Origin: Moraxellaceae bacterium
GTDB lineage: Bacteria; Pseudomonadota; Gammaproteobacteria; Pseudomonadales; UBA3067
Reading direction: 5' to 3'
Length of the DNA: 9,946 nt
Assembly (NCBI GenBank): GCA_002401525.1
Contig: NVTH01000102.1
Span: 2,336-12,281, forward strand
A program made the position numbers and the translations under genes. Shown piece after piece: positions 1 through 5,991 of this stretch. How positions within the stretch are numbered: position 1 is the stretch's first letter; the number at the start of each line of letters is the position of its first letter. Under the pieces are notes generated by a model. It made no database searches. It was given only the letters and a program-made list of their open reading frames with translations, and was not told the origin of the DNA.

Positions 1-1
1 T

Positions 2-55
2 AATCTATTTGCAACATTAGTCGTACTGTTATGCGGATCCTTCTTGGGTAGATGA
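2..55 (+). CDS. possible 3' end of a membrane protein gene (partial, runs off left edge)
   Basis: The frame starting at base 2 stays open to a TGA at 53-55 and reads as a hydrophobic stretch (LFATLVVLLCGSFLG) ending in Arg and a stop. This looks like the last transmembrane helix of an inner-membrane protein. Only 17 codons are visible, so the family cannot be named. The opposite strand is also open over the same bases, so the coding strand is not settled. If real, the gene is co-directional with ylqF and separated from it by about 260 bases. Confidence 0.25.
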   Translation, partial: NLFATLVVLLCGSFLGR

Positions 56-314
56 CCGTATTTGGACATTAAATCAAAGAAGATCCAGTGATGGCTGACT
101 CGCTCAACGTATAAATATGGCTAAATTATATACATTATTATCGTAACAATGTTTATTTTAATAGTATTTATCATGCGGGCTATCAAATCAACCTTTCCGA
201 TGGGCGTTTTTTATAATAATCGCAATGTTAAGCACTGGCCCGCTGTTCTTCCCCATTGCTTCCTTGGCCCTAGCCTATACAATGAGCAAATTTTTGGTAT
301 AAGCGAGTCCTGAT
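56..314. other. AT-rich intergenic stretch upstream of ylqF
   Basis: This stretch has no gene that can be firmly supported. It contains a candidate promoter at 256-283 and a 54-codon open frame from the ATG at 149 to a TGA at 311-313, which ends one base before the ylqF start. That frame lacks a Shine-Dalgarno site. No convincing terminator hairpin with a T-tract is seen. The T-run after GGGCG near 200-212 has no matching stem. Confidence 0.5.
256..283 (+). promoter_or_regulatory. candidate sigma-70 promoter for ylqF
   Basis: TTGCTT at 256-261 and TACAAT at 278-283 are separated by 16 bases and match the -35 and -10 consensus well. Transcription would begin around 290 and leave a leader of roughly 25 bases before the ylqF ATG at 315. 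The call rests on sequence match and position only. Confidence 0.4.
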
Positions 315-1259
315 ATGAATTTGAATTGGTTTCCTGGCCATATGGCAAAGGCTACTCGTGAAATTAAGGAAGTTCTCCCAAAAGTGGATGTAATCATTGA
401 GGTATTGGATGCGCGCATCCCCTACAGCAGCGAAAACCCGGTGATTGGCACTATACGAGGCGAGAAACCTTGCATTAAATTACTCACCAAGAGCGATTTA
501 GCCGATCCATTGGTGACGCAACAATGGTTAGACGAATTTGAACCTTCAGACCTTACCTTAGCGCTAGCGACTACCACCAAACAACCTGAAAAAATTCGCG
601 AAGTGATCAAAATGGTGCGGCGCTTTTACCCCACCAAAGCCCATGGACCTAAAGGCGTTACCGCAATGATAATGGGGGTCCCAAACTCTGGAAAATCGAC
701 CACTATCAATGTATTGGCAGATCGGGTCATCGCTAAAACGGGTAACGAACCCGCTGTGACTAAAGCTCAGCAGCGCATAAAACTAGAACAAAACGTTATT
801 CTTTACGACACGCCTGGGATTCTTTGGCCCAAAGTCGAAAACCCCGATAGCGGTTATCGACTCGCAATCACGGGGGCCATTCGAGATGCAGTCACCGAAA
901 GCGATGATATCGCATTCTATTTAATAGAATACCTCCTCTCGACCTACCCGAAATTACTTAAAGACCGATTTCACTTGGAAACCCTACCCGAAACGCCGTT
1001 GGAATTTATTGATACGATTGGCGCCAGTCGGGGTAGCTTGCGCTCGGGTGGGCGAGTAGATTTATCCAAAATCAGTCGGATCTTAATTAATGAATTCCGA
1101 TCCGGTGTGATAGGCCGTATTAGTTTAGAAACTCCCGCCATGGCAAAAAAAGAGCGCCTCGAAACAGAACGGCGGGTGGCTGAGAAAAAGGCCAAACTTG
1201 AAGAGGCGAAGAAGAAAAAGAAAGGATCGAGACAAGAGCAGTCGGAGAAGAAAGATTAG
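315..1259 (+). CDS. ylqF: YlqF/RbgA-family circularly permuted ribosome-biogenesis GTPase
   Basis: The 314-residue protein starts with the family N-terminal signature NWFPGHMAKA. Its GTPase motifs are in permuted order: G4 TKSD at 58-61, a G5-like segment near 85-88, G1 GVPNSGKS at 121-128, a G2-like threonine at 149 and G3 DTPG at 165-168. This permutation defines the YlqF/YawG group. In Bacillus, RbgA acts late in assembly of the large ribosomal subunit, and a similar cytoplasmic role is inferred here. A C-terminal RNA-binding-type region follows (about 190-270). The last 40 residues are a highly charged Lys/Glu coiled-coil-like tail, which is longer than in many homologues. The start is fixed by the conserved N-terminus, although the ribosome binding site is weak (GAG at 305-307). 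It is convergent with the small membrane-protein gene at 1343-1744 and is not obviously linked to it. The family call is secure; the exact role in this organism is inferred. Confidence 0.93.
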   Translation: MNLNWFPGHMAKATREIKEVLPKVDVIIEVLDARIPYSSENPVIGTIRGEKPCIKLLTKSDLADPLVTQQWLDEFEPSDLTLALATTTKQPEKIREVIKMVRRFYPTKAHGPKGVTAMIMGVPNSGKSTTINVLADRVIAKTGNEPAVTKAQQRIKLEQNVILYDTPGILWPKVENPDSGYRLAITGAIRDAVTESDDIAFYLIEYLLSTYPKLLKDRFHLETLPETPLEFIDTIGASRGSLRSGGRVDLSKISRILINEFRSGVIGRISLETPAMAKKERLETERRVAEKKAKLEEAKKKKKGSRQEQSEKKD

Positions 1260-1269
1260 GGTGAGTCGA

Positions 1270-1308
1270 ATAAATAGAAACTGCGCCCTAAAAAAAGCCC
1301 CTATTTAT
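1270..1308. terminator. weak inverted repeat between convergent genes
   Basis: ATAAATAG (1270-1277) and CTATTTAT (1301-1308) form a perfect but AT-rich 8-base inverted repeat with a 23-base loop, in the short gap between ylqF and the convergent membrane-protein gene. It could act as a bidirectional transcription end. The stem is weak and no clear T-tract follows on either strand, so confidence is low. Confidence 0.25.
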
Positions 1309-1342
1309 ACTTTAACCCGCCAGAATTAGTTAACCATTACAG

Positions 1343-1744
1343 CTAAACATTTAAGACCACAACGACCGATATCAATAGAATCAACAGTGCAAAAATCAAA
1401 TGCAATAAAGCAGTTTGAGATAAGATCTCCACTGAATTGTTCGCTTTTAAGTGGTTAAGACCTGCGATGAGTTTTTTTCGAAACAGCAACGACAGCAATG
1501 TAAGTAGAATCATTACCACACTGCTGATCAAACTGAAGATCACAATAAAATGTAATTGACTGGCTTTTACAATCCATTCTGCATCGCCAAAGCACTCTCC
1601 AGCATAGACGCATTTAATATGAATTAACTCATGGAGATTAAGAGAAAGCATACCGCCAATCATTAATCCAACAACCAATAACACCAGGTTCATTAACTTA
1701 AATGTCGGCTGAGCAACAAGGTCTCGCATATTCAATAACGGCAA
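1343..1744 (-). CDS. small three-helix membrane protein, unknown function
   Basis: This 133-residue protein is not recognised. Three hydrophobic segments are evident at about 18-38, 65-88 and 111-131. Positive residues lie in the N-terminus and in the FRKK...HLK loop between helices 2 and 3, so the positive-inside rule places the N-terminus in the cytoplasm. The loop between helices 1 and 2 would then face the periplasm. That loop carries Cys45 and Cys51 (KCVYAGEC), which could form a disulfide or bind a ligand. The start is TTG at 1744, preceded at good spacing by AGAGG. An in-frame ATG at 1729 (residue 6) is the alternative. It lies 45 bases downstream of the histidine kinase on the same strand and is probably the last gene of that operon, which suggests an accessory or output role. 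That role is inference from position. Confidence 0.7.
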   Translation of the reverse strand: MPLLNMRDLVAQPTFKLMNLVLLVVGLMIGGMLSLNLHELIHIKCVYAGECFGDAEWIVKASQLHFIVIFSLISSVVMILLTLLSLLFRKKLIAGLNHLKANNSVEILSQTALLHLIFALLILLISVVVVLNV

Positions 1745-1789
1745 TCCAACAACCTCTAATTTTCATTTCACGTTAATATTTCTGTTTGG

Positions 1790-3316
1790 CTACGCTCGCG
1801 CCAATTGGAAACAAAACTCTGTTCCTTCGCCTAGTATACTCTTAACCCCTATTTCTGTGCCATGAAGTTGTAGAATTCTTTGCGTAATGGCTAAGCCAAG
1901 ACCAGAATTAACGCCCTTTCCTTTGACGCTATTACTGGCTCGAAAATGAGGCTCAAAAAGATGCTCAAGGTCTGCGTCGGGAATTCCCACGCCGGTGTCT
2001 CGAACACTAATGGCAACATTTTCGTCAGAAACTTGCAGCTCAATTGAAACTTGATCGCCTTCATTACAATGGCGAACAGCGTTATCCACTAAATTGGTGA
2101 AAACTCGCTCAAGCTTTTCAATGTCTGCTTTGACTCTAATGGAGGGGTCTTTTGGTTCAATAGTGAGCGTTATATTTTTACGATGGGCGTCAATGCTTAA
2201 TTTTTGTAAAACGTCTTGTGCCAACTCCGCTATTGGAACGGGTTCAATATCGAGCTGAACGTTATCTCCGTCTAGATGAGCCAGCTCAAAAAGCTGCTCG
2301 ACCAGCCGGCTAATTTGCTTGGCATTCTTAAGTGCAATCCCGATTAGCTCCTCTTCTTCTTGATCATCGAGCTGATCTTTGTTGTATTGCCATGTTTCTA
2401 AATAACCTTGCAGTGACGTGAGAGGGGTTCTTAAGTCATGAGACACGTAGGAAATCAGCTCGCGGCGTAACTCATCAATGTCTTTTACTTTTTGATACTG
2501 CATTTTTAAAGTGTGCGCCATTTCTGAAAAAGTAGCGCCTAAACGATGAATTTCATCGGCTGAATTATGATTCCACTCTGTGGTAGGTAGGGAACCTTGG
2601 GCAAAACCATTTTTTCTAAAGTCTTGCATGTCGTCGCTAAGGCGACGCAGAGGACGAGTTAACAAAGAAAACAGTAATAAAATAACCACCAGCCCAAATA
2701 TAAGCGACGATGCAACACCCCATAGACTCAGCTTAACAATGTGGCTTTTCCCTAATAGATCCATTATACCGTCGTAGATTTCTCCACCAATAATGATGTA
2801 CAAATACCCCACCAAGCGATCATTGTCAGTGATTGCTGCGACAGAGAATATCTTTTGTCGAGAGATGGAGCGAGGATCATCTCCTAAAATTGGTAAATTC
2901 TGACCACCCGAAAGTATGGTTTTGATCGGGCCAAGACTAACGCGCTGGCGTTTTATTTTGTTCGGGTCAGCGGAGTAGGTCTTCACTTCTCCTTGAGGGC
3001 CTATAATATAAAATTCAAAACTCGGGCCTAACACCATCATCGAATGAAAGGCTTTTTTAAGGGCTACTTGATCAATGGCGCCATTTTTTAAGAGCTGATT
3101 GCCCTCGACAATATGAGCGGCTAATTGCAGATGTAACTTCTGCTCCACTTCGTTGCGATATTCCTGAGTTAGGTTTTGAGTCATTATAAAAAAAGTACTC
3201 GCCACCAAGATAAAAAAAGCAATCAAGAGAAGAGAGAGCTTTGTATTAAAGGAATTTAAGGCATGCTTAAAAACCCCATGTTTTACGTGCTCCTCAATCG
3301 CGACCGAATGAGTCAT
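1790..3316 (-). CDS. membrane sensor histidine kinase with HAMP domain
   Basis: This 508-residue kinase has helix 1 at about 27-46, a periplasmic sensor region at about 47-195, helix 2 at about 196-219 and a HAMP linker at about 220-275. The dimerisation domain carries the phospho-accepting His293 in SHDLRTPLT. The ATPase domain has an N box (NLVDNAVRH, 408-416), a G1 box (DTGVGIP, 440-446), an F box (FEPHF, 454-458) and a G2 box (GLGLAI). All catalytic motifs are intact. The sensor region contains FYIIGPQGEVKTYS and GYLYIIIGGE, a strand pattern suggestive of a Cache/PAS-like fold; this is a guess from pattern only. The ATG at 3316 is preceded by a weak TGGGG. The gene starts 54 bases after the stop of the response-regulator gene, its obvious partner. 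Neighbouring spondin and membrane-protein genes are candidate targets. The ligand is unknown. Confidence 0.93.
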   Translation of the reverse strand: MTHSVAIEEHVKHGVFKHALNSFNTKLSLLLIAFFILVASTFFIMTQNLTQEYRNEVEQKLHLQLAAHIVEGNQLLKNGAIDQVALKKAFHSMMVLGPSFEFYIIGPQGEVKTYSADPNKIKRQRVSLGPIKTILSGGQNLPILGDDPRSISRQKIFSVAAITDNDRLVGYLYIIIGGEIYDGIMDLLGKSHIVKLSLWGVASSLIFGLVVILLLFSLLTRPLRRLSDDMQDFRKNGFAQGSLPTTEWNHNSADEIHRLGATFSEMAHTLKMQYQKVKDIDELRRELISYVSHDLRTPLTSLQGYLETWQYNKDQLDDQEEEELIGIALKNAKQISRLVEQLFELAHLDGDNVQLDIEPVPIAELAQDVLQKLSIDAHRKNITLTIEPKDPSIRVKADIEKLERVFTNLVDNAVRHCNEGDQVSIELQVSDENVAISVRDTGVGIPDADLEHLFEPHFRASNSVKGKGVNSGLGLAITQRILQLHGTEIGVKSILGEGTEFCFQLARA

Positions 3317-3370
3317 TATGAAACCCCAAAAAAATAACTATGTAAGGGATGCTATAGAAACACTAAGGCA

Positions 3371-4069
3371 TCAAACGTCAGTAAATTTATAACCCACACC
3401 CCAAACAGTTAATACATAATTGGGTTTTGACGGATCGCTTTCTAATTTTGTGCGCAAGCGATTAATATGAGAATTGACGGTATGTTCATAGCCACTGTGT
3501 TGATAACCCCAAACGCTGTCCAGTAGCTGACTGCGACTAAAAACCAATCCAGGTTTGCGGGCCATGTACAACAATAAATCAAATTCTGTACTGGTTAGGC
3601 CCACTGTTTTATTACCTAGCAAGACCGTACGTTTCGCCACATCAATTAATAACTCATCAAATTGTAAACGCTCTAATTCGGGCTGTAAGGTTTGATGTTG
3701 CATGTCAACACGACGCAATAATGCTTTAACGCGCGCTTGCAGCTCTCGTACACTAAACGGCTTGGTAAGGTAGTCATCCGCGCCCATCTCCAATCCAATG
3801 ACCCGATCTACTTCCGATTCGCGAGCCGTCAACATAATGATTGGCGTCAACACTTGTGCCGCTCTGAGCTGCTTGCAGATTTCAATACCATCCAGACCTG
3901 GTAGCATAATGTCCAATACAATCAGCTGATAATTGCCGGTCTTCGCTTGCTGGAGGCCGATAATTCCGTCGTCACAACTAAATACCTCGTGGTTGGGGTC
4001 ATTTAGATTCATATTGAGGAGTTTATTAATATCTGGATCGTCTTCAATGACAAGTATTTGAGTTTTCAT
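3371..4069 (-). CDS. OmpR/PhoB-family response regulator
   Basis: Counted from the ATG at 4069 the protein has 232 residues. The receiver domain (about 3-120) has the acidic pocket Asp10/Asp11, phospho-accepting Asp53 (IVLDIMLPG), Thr81 and Lys103 in the LTKPF motif, so it should be phosphorylated normally. The C-terminal winged-helix DNA-binding domain (about 130-232) shows LTSTEFDLLLYMA, the recognition-helix segment HTVNSHINRLRTKLE and the final hairpin VLTVWGVGYKF. The frame stays open three codons further upstream to GTG and TTG codons (4075, 4078). ATG 4069 was chosen because it matches the usual family N-terminus; no start has a strong ribosome binding site. It forms an operon with the downstream kinase. 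It probably regulates its own operon and perhaps the spondin genes just upstream, but no experimental link is visible. Confidence 0.93.
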   Translation of the reverse strand: MKTQILVIEDDPDINKLLNMNLNDPNHEVFSCDDGIIGLQQAKTGNYQLIVLDIMLPGLDGIEICKQLRAAQVLTPIIMLTARESEVDRVIGLEMGADDYLTKPFSVRELQARVKALLRRVDMQHQTLQPELERLQFDELLIDVAKRTVLLGNKTVGLTSTEFDLLLYMARKPGLVFSRSQLLDSVWGYQHSGYEHTVNSHINRLRTKLESDPSKPNYVLTVWGVGYKFTDV

Positions 4070-4107
4070 AATCACCAATAATAAATATTCAATGGATCAT
4101 TCGTTTT

Positions 4108-4113
4108 ACTATA
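4108..4113 (-). promoter_or_regulatory. candidate -10 element for the regulator-kinase operon
   Basis: On the minus strand TATAGT (plus-strand positions 4108-4113) matches five of six consensus bases and would start transcription about 30 bases before the ATG at 4069. The hexamer 17 bases upstream (ACCTAA) is not a -35 box, so an activator may be needed. Autoregulation by the response regulator is one possibility. It lies just downstream of the inverted repeat at 4137-4163. Confidence 0.28.
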
Positions 4114-4136
4114 GGGTTGGGCCGCTTGAATTAGGT

Positions 4137-4163
4137 GGACCTCACTTTAATACAGTGAGATCC
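4137..4163. repeat. inverted repeat between spondin and regulator genes
   Basis: GGAcCTCACT (4137-4146) and AGTGAGaTCC (4154-4163) form a 10-base stem with one mismatch and a 7-base loop. It begins 25 bases after the stop of the lipoprotein gene. It could be a terminator-like hairpin for the spondin operon, but no T-tract follows on either strand. It could equally be an operator for the regulator operon, because it lies upstream of the candidate -10 at 4108-4113. Confidence 0.4.
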
Positions 4164-4187
4164 CTGTTTCCAGCGTGCTAATTTAAC

Positions 4188-4901
4188 CTATTCAATACGC
4201 CGAACCACTAACAGCGCTGCAGGATTATCGAAACGATGTGATTGATCCAAAGCAGAATCAGTATAACCGTCGACGCTTGAGACCACACCTGGATGATGGG
4301 CGACGTAATTAACATCGTCTCTGGCAACGTTGAACCCCTCTCCCCCCGCTGCTGGGCCAGGAATACTGCTCGCTAATTCACTATTGCCCTCTGTTCCAGC
4401 GTCATACATAGTTAAAAACCGAGTCATTTCTTCCCCCACCTCTAAATCTGAAATATCAAACGCCTCAACCCCTGCATAGCCGTCATTAGTATTCACCAAC
4501 ATGGTCGCCAGGCTGAGCAAAATCTCATATCCACCCACGCTGGTTTGCACAGCTTCAGATTCTCCTGGCAAAATTAAGCCCTCTCCACTCACTCTGCTCA
4601 TGCGGCCATGCGCATTAATGAGTGCTTCACGACTCAAGTTTTCAGCCGCCTCGTCTAAGAATTGGCTGTTGTCTCCAGATTCAGACAACAATTCAAGTCC
4701 TTGACTGGCAGTACTGCCTATTGTCCACGGCGCATAACCAGAATCATGCAGGACTACGGCCAGAGGTGAAAAAGGTTGATTCTGCGTCAGGTTTACCACT
4801 TCAACTTCATAGTTGCGGGTATCGTGGTGGCAGCCAGTTATTAGAAATGCCGCCGCAAACACCGCGCAAGACCCTTTTAAAATTCCCATGCAATATCTCA
4901 T
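4188..4901 (-). CDS. spondin-domain lipoprotein
   Basis: This 237-residue protein has an N-terminal lipoprotein signal with lipobox LITGC, lipidated at Cys24. The residue after the cysteine is His rather than Asp, which favours the outer membrane in gammaproteobacteria. The mature part matches the bacterial spondin_N pattern: a first strand YEVEVVNLTQNQPFSPL (31-47) followed by VVLHD, the central TNDGYAGVEAF (138-148), the acidic YDAGTE (166-171) and the closing RFDNPAALLVV (223-233). Eukaryotic spondin_N domains are calcium-binding beta-sandwich modules of extracellular matrix proteins. The function of bacterial members is not established, and envelope or surface binding is an inference. The ATG at 4901 has a strong site (AAAGGGAG) that overlaps the TAA of the upstream spondin gene, 14 bases away, so the two genes are translationally adjacent and very likely co-transcribed. 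The regulator gene follows on the same strand after 118 bases. Confidence 0.85.
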   Translation of the reverse strand: MRYCMGILKGSCAVFAAAFLITGCHHDTRNYEVEVVNLTQNQPFSPLAVVLHDSGYAPWTIGSTASQGLELLSESGDNSQFLDEAAENLSREALINAHGRMSRVSGEGLILPGESEAVQTSVGGYEILLSLATMLVNTNDGYAGVEAFDISDLEVGEEMTRFLTMYDAGTEGNSELASSIPGPAAGGEGFNVARDDVNYVAHHPGVVSSVDGYTDSALDQSHRFDNPAALLVVRRIE

Positions 4902-4915
4902 TGTAATCGCTCCCT

Positions 4916-5626
4916 TTAGTTAACGGTCACAGTGACTTTCGCAACAGGGTTTAGCCAACGGTGAATACGGCTGTCTAGATCGCTGCTGCCGCCTGCTAAA
5001 TCGGTATCGCCTACGTTGCCACGGTGCACATGAATCATGGTATTTGCTTCATCGAAGGTAACCCCTGTTGCGTCAACACCGCCATTGGCGCCTGGGTTTG
5101 CAGGAATTCCCGGGGTACCTGAGGCGCCGCCGCCATTGACTATTTCATCATTGGCTTCAGTTCCCGCATCATAGGCATTAAGATAAATCGTATAAGTGCC
5201 TGCTTCGGAGGGGATTTTCCAACCATTCAGCGCTACAAAGCCATCATTGGTGGGTAAAATCATACCGGTGATTGATAAGAATGAAGCGGAATCCACTTCT
5301 AGATCTAATATTTGGGTGCTGCTTGCAGGCGCAAGCACTTCGGGTTCAGAATCTTCAACGTTCACGCCCCCCGCCGCGTCAATTAAGCCCTGTAATCCGG
5401 AGATATCGCCGCCCTCAGCCATGGCTTGCAGCTCCGCGCTAGCAGGCTGCCCTAATTGATATAAATGGGTTGATTCGTCATGAACGCTAAATAATAACGG
5501 CGTAAAATACAGCCCTTGAGTAAGATTGGTGAGTTCAATATCAATATTTTCTGCCAGAAGGATTGGAGAAAATATAAGCCCTTGGGTGGCAACGGCGCCG
5601 GCTATCATTAATTTTCCTAAGTTCAT
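4916..5626 (-). CDS. exported spondin-domain protein
   Basis: The 236-residue protein has a Sec signal peptide (about 1-25, probable cleavage after LLA) and no lipobox, so the product should be soluble in the periplasm or secreted. The body has the same spondin_N landmarks as its downstream neighbour: IDIELTNLTQGLYFTPLLFSVHD (28-50, in overlapping pieces), LPTNDGFVALNGW (124-136), YDAGTEANDE (152-161) and a closing RWLNPVAKVTVTV. A Gly/Pro/Ala-rich insertion (GGGASGTPGIPANPGANGG, 165-183) falls after the acidic motif. It may be a flexible loop and has a shorter counterpart in the neighbour. The two proteins are clearly related but divergent, consistent with an old duplication. The ATG at 5626 has a good site (AAGGGA, 6 bases away). 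It is the first gene of the minus-strand block and diverges from msrAB. Biochemical function is unknown. Confidence 0.85.
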   Translation of the reverse strand: MNLGKLMIAGAVATQGLIFSPILLAENIDIELTNLTQGLYFTPLLFSVHDESTHLYQLGQPASAELQAMAEGGDISGLQGLIDAAGGVNVEDSEPEVLAPASSTQILDLEVDSASFLSITGMILPTNDGFVALNGWKIPSEAGTYTIYLNAYDAGTEANDEIVNGGGASGTPGIPANPGANGGVDATGVTFDEANTMIHVHRGNVGDTDLAGGSSDLDSRIHRWLNPVAKVTVTVN

Positions 5627-5991
5627 TGTGTGTCCCTTAATAGATTTCGAGTTAAATAGCAGTTGGCTTTTTTACTAACGGGACAGAAGAAAGCAATAGC
5701 CTTTCCTGCCGTCCTAGTAGTAACGCGATCCGATAGGTAAAAAGTCTACACATCAGCTCTAGGGTTAAGGCTAATCAACAAATATGACGATGAATTCACG
5801 AAACCATCACAAATCTATCACGATGAATATTAAGCTATAAAAGTTCTATCACATCGACCTACTGGTGCTTCCCATCCCTCTCAAGACTTGCCACACTAGT
5901 TCACACGCTATTTGAAAAGTAACTCAACAAGCGACTGCTAAAAATTGAATTGATTGTTTGCGTAGACAAACGCAAACGACGGAGAGAGCCA
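5627..5991. promoter_or_regulatory. divergent intergenic region (spondin operon / msrAB)
   Basis: These 365 noncoding bases sit between two divergent transcription units and should hold both promoters, although no hexamer pair is convincing. Visible structure includes an imperfect hairpin at 5681-5714 (GGAC/GTCC and GAAAG/CTTTC arms) in the likely leader of the spondin operon. There are exact direct repeats TCTATCAC (5814-5821, 5845-5852) and ACGATGAAT (5787-5795, 5820-5828). An inverted repeat at 5956-5977 lies just before the msrAB ribosome binding site. The repeats are plausible regulator sites. Confidence 0.5.
5956..5977 (+). promoter_or_regulatory. inverted repeat just upstream of the msrAB ribosome binding site
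   Basis: GTTTGCG (5956-5962) and CGCAAAC (5971-5977) form a perfect 7-base stem with an 8-base loop. It ends three bases before the Shine-Dalgarno GGAG at 5981-5984. If transcribed it would be a leader hairpin that could modulate translation of msrAB; if not, it could be an operator. The sequence does not settle which. Confidence 0.4.

Noticed and set aside
1..120. Open minus-strand frame of 40 codons running off the left edge, with an ATG at 69
   Set aside because: No ribosome binding site, and the same bases read as a hydrophobic helix plus stop on the plus strand. Too short to decide, so not called.
5639..5780. Riboswitch, such as a cyclic di-GMP type, in the spondin operon leader
   Set aside because: There is an imperfect hairpin and a CGGCAGGAAAGGC segment on the minus strand, but no recognisable aptamer core and no expression platform.
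5950..5991. TTG start 14 codons upstream of the chosen msrAB start
   Set aside because: It would put a basic stretch ahead of the signal peptide and place the start inside the inverted repeat. ATG 5992 has a good ribosome binding site and gives a normal signal peptide.
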